Positions 17,761-26,029 of a DNA stretch of 64,000 nt are shown here, piece after piece (within the stretch, counting starts at the first letter, position 1; every line of letters begins with the position of its first letter). The notes beneath the pieces were generated by a model. That model saw only the letters and a program-made list of their open reading frames with translations. It did no database searches and was not told where the DNA came from. The position numbers and the translations under genes are program-made. The DNA comes from Burkholderiales bacterium. GTDB lineage: Bacteria; Pseudomonadota; Gammaproteobacteria; Burkholderiales; Casimicrobiaceae. The stretch lies in NCBI GenBank assembly GCA_020851235.1, contig JADZDD010000035.1, positions 434,001 to 498,000 on the forward strand. The letters are read 5' to 3'.

Positions 17761-17766
17761 TACGAT
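17761..17766 (+). promoter_or_regulatory. TACGAT -10-like box close to permease start
   Basis: TACGAT ends only five bases before the ATG at 17772, with no ribosome site between them. If this is the -10 element, the transcript would begin at or within a base or two of the start codon. Confidence 0.3.
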
Positions 17767-17771
17767 GCGCC

Positions 17772-18533
17772 ATGCCCTGGCCCATCGTCTGGCCGCTCTC
17801 CCCGCTGGAAACCCTGTGGTGCGCCGTGGCGCTCGCCGGCGGTTACGCCGTGCGCGGCGCTGCGGGCTTCGGCTCGGGCGTCGTCGCCGCGCCGCTCCTG
17901 ACTTTCGTCCTGCCGCTGTCCACGGTCGCGCCGGTGATCACGATCCTGGGACTCGTCGTGTCGACACAGCAGGCGCTGCGCGACTGGCTCCTCATCGACT
18001 GGCGCCGCCTCGCGATCTTCGTGCCCGGTTCGATCGTCGGTGTGGCGCTCGGCGTGCTCGCCTTCAAGGCGGTCGATCCTGCGGCGCTCGCGCGCTGGCT
18101 CGGTGCCTACGTGCTTCTCTACGCGCTGTACAGCATCATGGGCGAGCGGATCATCGGTCGCACGCTGACGTTGCCGCGCTGGATGGCGCACCCGGTCGCG
18201 CTCATCGGTGCGCTCGTCGCGACGGTGTTCGGCGGCCTCGCCGGACCCATCTACGTCACCTACCTCGATTCGCAGAAGCTGCCGAAGAGTGTGTTTCGCG
18301 TCACCGTGTCGACGACGCTCCTCGTGCTGGGGCTCCTGCGCTCGGCAGCGTACGTCGCAAGCGGCGTCTTCCGCGCCCAGGACTTCGTGCTCATCGGGGC
18401 CGCACTCCTGCCGGTGGCCATCGGCACCTTCATCGGCGATCGCTTCCACGACCGTCTCGACCCCAAGGCATTCCGCCGCGGCGTGGGAATCCTGCTCGTG
18501 ATGAGTGCGATCGGACTCATGATCGCGCATTGA
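17772..18533 (+). CDS. TauE/SafE (TSUP) family permease
   Basis: A 253-residue inner-membrane protein with about eight hydrophobic segments. GAAGFGSGVVAAPLL near 30-45 and FGGLAGP near 155-162 are the paired signature repeats of the TSUP family, whose members export sulfite, sulfoacetate or other organosulfonates or take up small anions. It stands alone between the divergent MoxR gene and the SMP-30 gene. A role as sulfite exporter for the sulfolactate cluster 11 kb away is possible but not shown by position. Confidence 0.9.
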   Translation: MPWPIVWPLSPLETLWCAVALAGGYAVRGAAGFGSGVVAAPLLTFVLPLSTVAPVITILGLVVSTQQALRDWLLIDWRRLAIFVPGSIVGVALGVLAFKAVDPAALARWLGAYVLLYALYSIMGERIIGRTLTLPRWMAHPVALIGALVATVFGGLAGPIYVTYLDSQKLPKSVFRVTVSTTLLVLGLLRSAAYVASGVFRAQDFVLIGAALLPVAIGTFIGDRFHDRLDPKAFRRGVGILLVMSAIGLMIAH

Positions 18534-18548
18534 GGCCGTCGTCGCGCG

Positions 18549-18577
18549 ATGACGCGACGGCAGCGACCGCGTAGAAT
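18549..18577 (+). promoter_or_regulatory. Promoter candidate for the SMP-30/GH31/pdxA/rsmA run
   Basis: ATGACG (18549-18554) and TAGAAT (18572-18577) are separated by 17 bases, a good sigma-70 match (4/6 and 5/6). The start codon at 18622 lies about 38 bases after the expected transcription start. Confidence 0.45.
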
Positions 18578-18621
18578 GCGGCGGCGATCCGCTGCAACGT
18601 CCACCTCTTCCGCACGTGCCC

Positions 18622-19497
18622 ATGTCACCTTCGTTTCGTTGCGTGCTCGACATCAAGGCCGGCCTCGGCGAGTGTCCGATCTGGTCCCCGCGCGACGCCG
18701 CGCTCTTCTGGGTCGACATCGACGCGCCATCGCTCAACCGGTTCGATCCGGCGACGGGAAACAACGTGAAGATGCCGATGCCGAGTTCGATCGGCTCGTT
18801 CGCCCTGCGCCGGCCGCACGGCTTTCTCGTCGCGCTGCGCGACGGGTTGTGGCTTGCCCGAGCCGACGGTTCGCTCGATCGACGCATCATCGATGCGCCT
18901 TACGACCCGGGGCACCATCGCTTCAACGACGGACGCTGCGACCCCGCGGGCCGGTTCTTCGTCGGCACGATGAACGAGAAGCGCGATGCGCCGTCGGGTG
19001 CGCTGTATCGCCTCGACGCCGATGGCCGCTTCCTGCGCCTCATGGGCGACATGACGATCAGCAACGGCCTCGCCTGGAGCCCCGACGGCCGCACGATGTA
19101 TCACGCCGACACGCCCACGCACGAAGTGCGCGCCTTCGACTACGACACGCGCACCGGCCTGCCCATGAATGCACGCAGCTTCGCGCGCTGGAGCGGGGAG
19201 AACGACCGGCCCGACGGCGCCGCGGTCGATTGCGAAGGCAACTACTGGGTCGCCTTCTTTCGCGGCGGCAAGATCGCCAAGGTCGCGCCGTCCGGGCGCA
19301 CGCTCGCCGAATATCCGGTGCCGGCGATGTGTCCCACCATGTGCGCGTTCGGCGGGCCCGACCTCAGGACGCTGTACGTGACGACGGCCCGGCGCCAGCG
19401 CGCGGACGACGAACTCGCGCGGCTGCCGCAGTCGGGCGGCATCTTCGCGATGCAGGTCGACACGCCGGGCCTGCCCGAACCCGTGTTTGCCGGTTGA
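18622..19497 (+). CDS. SMP-30/gluconolactonase family lactonase
   Basis: A 291-residue six-bladed beta-propeller hydrolase of sugar-acid lactones. Metal ligands expected in the family are visible: Glu in GLGECPIW near residue 18, Asn in ISNGLAWSPDG and Asp in RPDGAAVD. Substrates in the family include glucono-, galactono-, arabino- and sulfo-gluconolactones. An in-frame GTG at 18616 is an alternative start. The stop is four bases before the start of the GH31 gene, so the two are probably translated together, suggesting that the lactone comes from a glycoside or oligosaccharide. Confidence 0.92.
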   Translation: MSPSFRCVLDIKAGLGECPIWSPRDAALFWVDIDAPSLNRFDPATGNNVKMPMPSSIGSFALRRPHGFLVALRDGLWLARADGSLDRRIIDAPYDPGHHRFNDGRCDPAGRFFVGTMNEKRDAPSGALYRLDADGRFLRLMGDMTISNGLAWSPDGRTMYHADTPTHEVRAFDYDTRTGLPMNARSFARWSGENDRPDGAAVDCEGNYWVAFFRGGKIAKVAPSGRTLAEYPVPAMCPTMCAFGGPDLRTLYVTTARRQRADDELARLPQSGGIFAMQVDTPGLPEPVFAG

Positions 19498-19501
19498 CGG
19501 C

Positions 19502-21694
19502 GTGCTGTTCGACGCCTCCGCTTTCCTCCACGTCGGCATCGAAGGCAACGTCGACACGACGAGTGCCTCGGCGTCGTTTGCGACCTCGACCGGCGACATG
19601 CTCGAGGTCACCGCGTACGCGGGCGGCGCCTTCCGCCTGCGGATCGGCCCCAGCACGCGTCCCGACTACGGGCTCATCGTCGGACGCACGCGCGGCTTTT
19701 CCACCGTGCAGCGGGAAGCGGGACGATGGTCGTTCGGCAACGATGACGCGGAACTGACGCTGGGCGGCGCCCCGTGTCGCCTGCGCCTGGCGTGGAAGGG
19801 GGTGCCGCTCCTCGACTCGACGACCGATCGTCTGGCCAGCGGCGGCTTGCGCCTGCCAACACTCGGCCGCGCCCCCCGCGGCGGACTGTGGGCCGCGGCG
19901 TTCGCTCTCGATTCGGGGGCGCAAGTCTACGGCCTGGGGGAGAAGTTCGGCCGCCTGGACAAGCGGGGCGAACTCGTCCACTCGCAGGTCGAGGACGCAC
20001 GCAGCGCCAATACCGGACAAAGCTACCGCAACGTGCCGTTGGCGTGGTCCCCGAACGCCCGCCATGGCACGTGGGGCGTGTTCGTGCACACGCCCGGCAT
20101 GGTCACGCACGGCGTGGGCCACCCCGACTGGTCGCATCGCAGTTACGCTGCCGTCGTCGACGACGAGGCGCTCGACCTCGTGCTGTTTGCGGCCGACACC
20201 CCGGGTGATCTCCTCACCGCGTTCACCGCGCTCGTCGGCCGCGCGCCGGCGCTGCCGCGCTGGAGCTTCGGCCTGTGGGCCGCGGGAGCGCACGACACGG
20301 CGCAGGCGGCGCTGTCGACCGCGCAGCGGCTGCGCGAGCGTCGTCTGCCGTGCGACGTCGTCGTCGTGCAGGCTGCCGCGCTCTCGCCCACGCCAGCGAG
20401 CGATGCTGCCGATGGCGCACCGGGCGACCCGGCGTCCGCGCTCGCGCAACTGCGCACGCTTGGGCTGCGCCCCTGCGTGCGCGAGCATCCCTACATTCCG
20501 GCGCATTCGCACGGCTTCGACGAACTCGCGCGCCGCGGCTACCTCTTGCGCAATGCGCAGGGCACGCCGTACGTGGCGAGCGGGCGCAGCGGCGAGAACG
20601 ACGCCGTCGCCGCGGTGGGCCTCTTCGACTTCACCCACCCCGAGGCGAACGCGTGGTGGCGCGACGCGCACGAGGCGCTCTTCGCCGCAGGCGCGGCGGT
20701 GGTCGACAGCACCGGTGGCGAGCACGTGCCGGACGACGCGGTCGCGCACAACGGTGATTGGGGTCGTCGCCTCCACAACGCATATCCGTTGCTGCTCGAC
20801 CGCTGCGTGTTCGACGCCACGGCGCGTTTCGCCGCCGCGGGCGATGCGCCGCCCATCGTGTGGAGCCGCAGCGGCTGGACGGGCGGCGTGCGCCACGCGT
20901 TGGGCTCGACGGGTGCTGCGCAAAGCGATTGGGAGGGCCTTGCCGCAACGCTGCGCGGCGCGCTGTCGTGGGGACTGTCCGGCGGTGGCCTCGCCGGCAT
21001 CGACGTCGGTGGCGACTACGGCGACGGCATCGACGGCGAACTGTACGCGCGCTGGTTGCAGGCGGCGGTATTCGCCTCGCACCTGCGCCTGCCGCGGGCG
21101 GCGGGGCGCGAGCCCTGGGCCTTCGGCGCCACCACCGAAGCGATCTGTCGCAAGTGGCTCGCGTTCCGCTATCGCCTCGTGCCCTACCTCGAGGCCTGCG
21201 CCGCCGCGGCATGCGCGACGGGATGGCCGGTCATGCGGGCGATGCCGCTCGCCTTTCCGGACGACAGCCTGCTGCGAACCTACGAGACGCAGTTCATGTG
21301 CGGCGATGCACTCCTCGTCGCCCCGATCCTGCGTCCCGGCGGCGAGGTCGAGGTCGCGCTCCCGCCTGGCGGCTGGTTCGACCTCAATTCGCGCCAACGC
21401 CTGCCCGGACGGCAGGTGCTGCGCTATCGCGCCAAGGCCGACCAGTTCCCGGTGTTCGGGCGCGAAGGTCACGTGCTTCCCCTCGGGCGTGCCGTCCAGC
21501 ACACGGGCGAGATCGACGCCCGCGCGCCGCTCGAGCGCGTGTGGATCTTCGGCCGGCCCGCGACGCCGCTTTCGGACTACGCGCAACTCGGCGTGCGCAT
21601 CGGCGAGGACGGCGTCGGTGTGGTCCAGGTCGCTGCGAGCGTGACCGCCGAAGTGTTCGGCGACGCCGCCGGAATCGACGTGCGGCCGCTGTGA
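19502..21694 (+). CDS. GH31-family glycosidase-like protein with altered catalytic site
   Basis: A 730-residue cytoplasmic protein. It has an N-terminal beta-sandwich with VYGLGEKFGRLDK near 138-150, a GH31 barrel and C-terminal sandwich domains. The nucleophile position is Asp402 in VVDSTGGE. In the YicI-type block the fold reads SRSGWTGGVRHALGSTGAAQ then SDWEGL and LSGGGLAGIDVGG. Where active enzymes have the acid/base Asp (GGD), this protein has Ala472. A GGD-like motif nearby cannot replace it without a gap. So it may be inactive, retain only glycosyl-enzyme chemistry, or act on an activated substrate. Start may be GTG 19502 or an upstream TTG at 19487. It sits between the lactonase and pdxA with 3-4 bp gaps. 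Confidence 0.85.
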   Translation: MLFDASAFLHVGIEGNVDTTSASASFATSTGDMLEVTAYAGGAFRLRIGPSTRPDYGLIVGRTRGFSTVQREAGRWSFGNDDAELTLGGAPCRLRLAWKGVPLLDSTTDRLASGGLRLPTLGRAPRGGLWAAAFALDSGAQVYGLGEKFGRLDKRGELVHSQVEDARSANTGQSYRNVPLAWSPNARHGTWGVFVHTPGMVTHGVGHPDWSHRSYAAVVDDEALDLVLFAADTPGDLLTAFTALVGRAPALPRWSFGLWAAGAHDTAQAALSTAQRLRERRLPCDVVVVQAAALSPTPASDAADGAPGDPASALAQLRTLGLRPCVREHPYIPAHSHGFDELARRGYLLRNAQGTPYVASGRSGENDAVAAVGLFDFTHPEANAWWRDAHEALFAAGAAVVDSTGGEHVPDDAVAHNGDWGRRLHNAYPLLLDRCVFDATARFAAAGDAPPIVWSRSGWTGGVRHALGSTGAAQSDWEGLAATLRGALSWGLSGGGLAGIDVGGDYGDGIDGELYARWLQAAVFASHLRLPRAAGREPWAFGATTEAICRKWLAFRYRLVPYLEACAAAACATGWPVMRAMPLAFPDDSLLRTYETQFMCGDALLVAPILRPGGEVEVALPPGGWFDLNSRQRLPGRQVLRYRAKADQFPVFGREGHVLPLGRAVQHTGEIDARAPLERVWIFGRPATPLSDYAQLGVRIGEDGVGVVQVAASVTAEVFGDAAGIDVRPL

Positions 21695-21697
21695 CGC

Positions 21698-22735
21698 ATG
21701 GAACCGACGCTTGCCATCACGGCCGGTGAGCCTGCCGGCATCGGCCCCGAGATCTGCGCGATGGTCGCGGTCCGCCACGCGCAGCGACACGATCACGTGC
21801 GACTCGTGCTGCTCGGCGACCGCGACCTGCTCGCTGCGCGCGCTGCGCGCATCGGCCTCGCCCCGCGCTACGCGGACTACGATCCCGCCTCGTTCGCGCC
21901 GCGTGGCGGCGTCGTCGAGGTCTGGCATCACCCGCTCGTCGTGCCGGTGACGCCGGGCCATCCCGATCCGACCAACGCCTCGGCCGTGCTCTCCACGCTG
22001 CGCGACGGCGTCGATGCCTGTGCGACCGGCGCCTGCAACGCCCTCGTCACCGCGCCCATCCAAAAGAGCGCGCTCATCGATGCCGGCATTCCCTTCGTTG
22101 GCCACACCGAGTATCTGGCCGAGCGCACGCACACGCCGCGCGTGGTGATGATGCTGGTGGGCGGGCCGGCCGACGCTGCGCTGCGTGTGGCGCTCGTCAC
22201 CACGCACCTTCCGCTCGCCCAGGTGCCTGCCGCGATCACCCACGACGCGGTGCGCGACACGCTCGCGATCGTCGTCCACGATCTCGTCCGTCACTTCGGC
22301 ATCGCGCAACCACGTGTTGCGGTGTGCGGCCTCAATCCGCACGCCGGAGAAAGCGGCCATCTCGGCCGCGAGGAGATCGAGGTCATCGCCCCGGCCATCG
22401 CGCACGCGGCGCAGCACCTCGACGCCGTCGTGACCGGACCCGTGCCCGCCGACACGATCTTCGTGCCCGAGCACGCGCGCCAGTACGACGCGATCATCGC
22501 CATGTACCACGACCAGGGCCTGCCGGTGCTGAAGGCCGCAAGCTTCGGGCGCGGGGTCAACGTCACGTTGGGTCTGCCGTTCGTGCGCACGTCGGTCGAT
22601 CACGGCACCGCGCTCGATCTCGCCGCCGATCCGGCGCGTGCGGCCGGCGCCGACCCCGGCAGCCTCGTCGCCGCGATCGAGCTGGCGGTCGATCTCGTCG
22701 CGCGATCCGCCGGGCGCGGCACGCCGCCGGCATAG
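21698..22735 (+). CDS. pdxA: 4-hydroxythreonine-4-phosphate dehydrogenase PdxA
   Basis: A 345-residue NAD-dependent enzyme of pyridoxal 5'-phosphate biosynthesis. It oxidises 4-phosphohydroxy-threonine, leading to 3-amino-1-hydroxyacetone phosphate. The opening AITAGEPAGIGPEI, VTAPIQKSAL, FVGHTEYLAE, CGLNPHAGESGHLG, AMYHDQGLP and RTSVDHGTALDLA follow the family in order and supply the metal and substrate ligands. It begins three bases after the GH31 stop and precedes rsmA by 18 bp, the usual pdxA-rsmA pair. In many relatives surA lies just upstream; here surA is 28 kb away. Confidence 0.97.
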   Translation: MEPTLAITAGEPAGIGPEICAMVAVRHAQRHDHVRLVLLGDRDLLAARAARIGLAPRYADYDPASFAPRGGVVEVWHHPLVVPVTPGHPDPTNASAVLSTLRDGVDACATGACNALVTAPIQKSALIDAGIPFVGHTEYLAERTHTPRVVMMLVGGPADAALRVALVTTHLPLAQVPAAITHDAVRDTLAIVVHDLVRHFGIAQPRVAVCGLNPHAGESGHLGREEIEVIAPAIAHAAQHLDAVVTGPVPADTIFVPEHARQYDAIIAMYHDQGLPVLKAASFGRGVNVTLGLPFVRTSVDHGTALDLAADPARAAGADPGSLVAAIELAVDLVARSAGRGTPPA

Positions 22736-22753
22736 GCGCGGGCCACGCGCGCC

Positions 22754-23548
22754 ATGCACGGCCACCGCGCGCGCCGACGCTTCGGACAGAACTTCCTCGC
22801 CGATCCGCGGTACGTGCAGCGCATCGTCGACGCGGTGGCGCCCGCGCCGGGGGACCGCATCGTCGAGATCGGCCCGGGGCTTGCCGCACTCACCGCCGCG
22901 CTCGTCGAGCGCGCCGGTCACGTCACGGCGATCGAGATCGACCGCGACCTCGCCGCGCGCCTGCGCGAGCGCTTCGCGCCGGAGGCGCTGACACTGCACG
23001 AAGCCGATGCACTCGCCTTCGATTACGCCACGCTCGGCAACGCGCTGCGGGTCGTCGGCAACCTGCCGTACAACATCAGCTCGCCGCTCCTCTTCCGGCT
23101 CGCCGCGCACGCGGCGCAGTTGCGCGACGTGCACGTCATGCTGCAAAGGGAAGTGGTGGCCCGCATGGTCGCGCCCGCGGGCAGCGCCGACTACGGGCGC
23201 CTGTCGGTGACGCTGCAGGTGGTGTTTCGCATCGAGCGCCTCCTGCTCGTGCCTCCGGGCGCGTTCCGGCCGGTGCCGAAGGTCGACTCCGCCGTCGCCC
23301 GGCTCGTACCGCTTGGCATCGACGCGCCCGCCATCGCCGACCGCGCTCTTTTCGACCGCGTCGTGCAGGCCGCCTTCGCGCAACGGCGCAAGACGCTGCG
23401 CAACGCGCTCTTCACGCTGTGCGCGCCGGAGACGATGGCGAGCGCCGGAATCGATCCCGGCGCTCGCGGTGAAACGCTGACGGTGGCCGATTACGTGCGA
23501 CTCGCCAACACGATCAAAGCCACGGCGGACGCCGCGTCGGCGCGCTGA
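22754..23548 (+). CDS. rsmA: 16S rRNA (adenine1518/1519-N6)-dimethyltransferase RsmA (KsgA)
   Basis: A 264-residue SAM-dependent methyltransferase that dimethylates two adenines near the 3' end of 16S rRNA. The opening RRRFGQNFLADPRY, the SAM motif EIGPGLAALT (about 38-47), and the catalytic NLPYNISSPLL (about 101-111) are all intact. The C-terminus has the usual helical domain with FAQRRKTLRNAL. Its 3' end overlaps the convergent yggU gene by 35 bp. Confidence 0.97.
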   Translation: MHGHRARRRFGQNFLADPRYVQRIVDAVAPAPGDRIVEIGPGLAALTAALVERAGHVTAIEIDRDLAARLRERFAPEALTLHEADALAFDYATLGNALRVVGNLPYNISSPLLFRLAAHAAQLRDVHVMLQREVVARMVAPAGSADYGRLSVTLQVVFRIERLLLVPPGAFRPVPKVDSAVARLVPLGIDAPAIADRALFDRVVQAAFAQRRKTLRNALFTLCAPETMASAGIDPGARGETLTVADYVRLANTIKATADAASAR

Positions 23549-23816
23549 TCCGCACGATCTTCCGCCGCGCGGAAGCGCCCGTGACGATGGTGACGTCGCG
23601 CTGCCGCACGCCGAACGCCTCGGCGAGGAAGGCGATCAACGCCGCGTTGGCGCGTCCGTCCACCGGTGGTGCGGCAAGGCGGATCTTGTGCGCATCACCG
23701 TGCGGACCTGCATGTTCGGTGCGGGCGGCGCCGGGCTGGACGTGCACCGTGAGCGTGACGGCGGCAGGAAGCGCGGCGCTCGCGGGCATGTCCGCTGCCG
23801 GCTGCGCGAGCGTCAC
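23514..23816 (-). CDS. DUF167 (YggU) family protein
   Basis: A protein of up to 100 residues with the YggU fold: VTLTVHVQPGAARTE, IRLAAPPVDGRANAALIAFLA and VTIVTGASARRKIVRI are the family landmarks. Function unknown. It starts at GTG 23816 or at an internal ATG (23789). It follows yggT by 28 bp in the yggS-proC-yggT-yggU order, and its end overlaps convergent rsmA. Confidence 0.88.
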   Translation of the reverse strand: MTLAQPAADMPASAALPAAVTLTVHVQPGAARTEHAGPHGDAHKIRLAAPPVDGRANAALIAFLAEAFGVRQRDVTIVTGASARRKIVRISAPTRRPPWL

Positions 23817-23844
23817 CGCGACCGGGGGCGACCGGGGTGCGCAC

Positions 23845-24432
23845 TCATCGCGCTCCCATCCCCAGGAACATCGCGGTGAGCGAAGCCTCGATGTGCGGCA
23901 GCATCATGAGCAGCAGTTGCGCGACGACGATCACCACGAGCGGCGAGAGGTCGAGCGTGCCTCCGATCGGCGGCAGGATGCGACGCACCGGCCGCAGCAG
24001 CGGAAACGTCAACGCGTTGAGCAGGCCCGACAGCGGTCCGTCGGGTGCGACCCACGACAGGATCGCCTGCACGAGCACGACGATCACCACGAGCCAGAGC
24101 ACCGCGCGCGCGAGCGCGAGGAGCGTGGCGAGGAGCAGGAACGGAATTCCGACGCCGGTCAGGCTGAAGCTGCCGAAGACGAGCGCGTAGAACAACAGCC
24201 AGAGGAACTGCAGCAGGAACGTGCCGACCAGGCTCGCCCAATCGATTCCCTTGACGCCGGGAAGCACCCGCCGCAGTGGCTTCACGATCCAGTCGGTGAG
24301 CGCGATGACGGCCTGCCCCACCGGGTTGCGAAACGGCGCGCGCATCACCTGCATGGCAAAGCGGAGCAGGAGCGCGTACGTGAAAAGACCGAACACGACG
24401 TCGGCGAGATACGTGAGCATCTGCCGTCCCAT
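23845..24432 (-). CDS. yggT: YggT family membrane protein
   Basis: A 195-residue integral membrane protein with two YggT repeats, each with two hydrophobic helices. RAPFRNPVGQAVIALTDWIV and PLRRVLP in the first half and NALTFPLLRPVRRILP in the second are the family repeats. YggT-type proteins have been linked to cation homeostasis and osmotic-shock tolerance; the molecular role is not settled. An ATG four codons in is an alternative start. It lies two bases after proC. Confidence 0.92.
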   Translation of the reverse strand: MGRQMLTYLADVVFGLFTYALLLRFAMQVMRAPFRNPVGQAVIALTDWIVKPLRRVLPGVKGIDWASLVGTFLLQFLWLLFYALVFGSFSLTGVGIPFLLLATLLALARAVLWLVVIVVLVQAILSWVAPDGPLSGLLNALTFPLLRPVRRILPPIGGTLDLSPLVVIVVAQLLLMMLPHIEASLTAMFLGMGAR

Positions 24433-24434
24433 CG

Positions 24435-25259
24435 TCAGGCATCCTTGCCAAGCGCGTCACCCAACTCGGTCGCGCGCGCCGCGGCCGCCTTGACCGCGCT
24501 CATGAACGCCGCCTTCACGTCGTGCGCGTCGAGCACCCCGATGCCGCACTCGGTCGTGCCGCCCTTGGACGTCACCTGCGCACGCAGGACCTCGGGCGCG
24601 GCGTCGGACGCCTGCGCGAGCCTGATCGCGCCAGCGAACGTCGCGTAGCTGAGCTTCCGGGCAGCCGTCGCGGGCAGGCCGAGGTCGAGCGCGGCGCGCT
24701 CGAGTGCCTCGAGAAAATAGAAGACGTAGGCAGGGCCACTGCCCGACACGCCGGTGATCGCGTCGAGCATCGCTTCGGTTTCGACCCAGACGACCTCGCC
24801 CGCCGCCTCGAGCACCTCGGTTGCGAGGGCGCGCCCGGCGGCGTCCACGCTCGCCGGCGCATACACCCCGGTGATCCCCGCGCCGACGAGTGCGGGCGTG
24901 TTCGGCATCGCCCGCACGATGCGTGGATAGCCGGAGAGCCAGCGCGCGAGGTCCTCGCTGCGCGTCCCCGCCGCGATCGTCATCATCACGGGCACGTTCG
25001 TGACGTACGCCGCGATCGCCTGCGCCGCCATGCGCATGTGCTGCGGCTTCACAGCGAGCACGACGAGATCGGCGCCGCTGAACGCGCCGGCGGTGGCTTC
25101 GCCGAAGATCCCGATCCCGGGAAAGCGCGCGGCGAGCTTGTCCTGCTGCGCGGCGACCGGCTCGACGATACGAAAATCGCGCGGCTGCGCGCCTTGGGCG
25201 ACGAGGCCGCCGATGAGTGCGGTGGCCATGTTGCCGCCGCCCACGAATGTCACGTTCAC
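24435..25259 (-). CDS. proC: Pyrroline-5-carboxylate reductase ProC
   Basis: A 274-residue enzyme for the last step of proline synthesis, reducing pyrroline-5-carboxylate with NAD(P)H. VTFVGGGNMATALIGGL at 3-19 is the dinucleotide site, VLAVKPQHM follows, MPNTPALVGAG gives the substrate loop and GVSGSGPAYVF the active-site helix. It starts with GTG 25259 inside the stop codon of yggS (GTGA overlap), which decides the start against longer frames. Confidence 0.97.
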   Translation of the reverse strand: MNVTFVGGGNMATALIGGLVAQGAQPRDFRIVEPVAAQQDKLAARFPGIGIFGEATAGAFSGADLVVLAVKPQHMRMAAQAIAAYVTNVPVMMTIAAGTRSEDLARWLSGYPRIVRAMPNTPALVGAGITGVYAPASVDAAGRALATEVLEAAGEVVWVETEAMLDAITGVSGSGPAYVFYFLEALERAALDLGLPATAARKLSYATFAGAIRLAQASDAAPEVLRAQVTSKGGTTECGIGVLDAHDVKAAFMSAVKAAAARATELGDALGKDA

Positions 25260-25942
25260 GCTCTGGCTCCGAAGATGGCCGTTCCCACCCGCACCTGCGT
25301 CGATCCTTCCGCGATCGCCGCCTCGAGATCCGCCGACATGCCCATCGACAGCGTGTCGACGGCAAATCCGGCATCCTGCAGCCGGGCAAGGCACGTTGCC
25401 AGCTGCCGAAACTGCGCCCGCGACGTGCCGACGTCGGTGTCCGGCGCCGGAATGCCCATGATGCCGCGCAGCGCGAGGGTGGGCAGCGCCGCGATCTCGC
25501 GTGCCAGCGCGAGCACCCCGTCGGGCGCCACCCCGCCCTTGCTCGCCTCGCCGCTCACGTTCACCTCGATCAGCACGGCGAGCGGCGGCTTCCCGGTCGG
25601 ACGCTGCGCGGCCAGGCGCTGCGCCACCTTCGCCCGATCGACGCTTTCGATGCAGTCGAAGCGCGCGGCGGCAAGGCGCGTCTTGTTGCTCTGCAGGGGA
25701 CCGACCAGGTGCCAGCGCAGGTCGGTGAGGTCGGCGAGCGCTTCGGCCTTGGCGAGCGCCTCCTGCACGTAGTTCTCGCCGAACGCACGCTGCCCGCAGG
25801 CGTACAGTGCACGCACGGCGTCGGCCGGAAACGTCTTCGATACGGCGAGCAGATCCACGCTTCCCGGAGGACGGCCGGCGGCGCGAACGGCGGCCTCGAT
25901 GCGCTGCAGCACGGCTTGCCACGCCTTCTCGTAGTGGCTCAT
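25256..25942 (-). CDS. yggS: YggS family PLP homeostasis protein
   Basis: A 228-residue alanine-racemase-fold protein that binds PLP and controls its free pool. LLAVSKTFP carries the PLP lysine (Lys36); GENYVQEALAK, WHLVGPLQSNK, IEVNVSGEASKGG and LSMGMSADLEAAI follow in the usual order. The start at 25942 gives the family length; ATG 25972 or GTG 25978 upstream are alternatives. It heads the yggS-proC-yggT-yggU unit, divergent from pilT. Confidence 0.95.
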   Translation of the reverse strand: MSHYEKAWQAVLQRIEAAVRAAGRPPGSVDLLAVSKTFPADAVRALYACGQRAFGENYVQEALAKAEALADLTDLRWHLVGPLQSNKTRLAAARFDCIESVDRAKVAQRLAAQRPTGKPPLAVLIEVNVSGEASKGGVAPDGVLALAREIAALPTLALRGIMGIPAPDTDVGTSRAQFRQLATCLARLQDAGFAVDTLSMGMSADLEAAIAEGSTQVRVGTAIFGARA

Positions 25943-26029
25943 AATCGATTCGACTCGGGTGCTGCGCGTCATTGGCACACGACTTGCATGCTGCCACAGG
26001 TCGCGGCGATCGACGCCACAGGATTATAG

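Noticed and set aside
19502-21694. Sulfoquinovosidase reading of the GH31 gene, to link it with the sulfolactate genes
   Set aside because: The sulfonate-binding Arg/Trp region of YihQ is not seen and the acid/base Asp is missing.
19364-23383. Very long open frame on the minus strand (1339 codons)
   Set aside because: It runs antisense to GH31, pdxA and rsmA, has no domain and is Arg/Glu/Val-rich, as expected from high-GC third-position bias.
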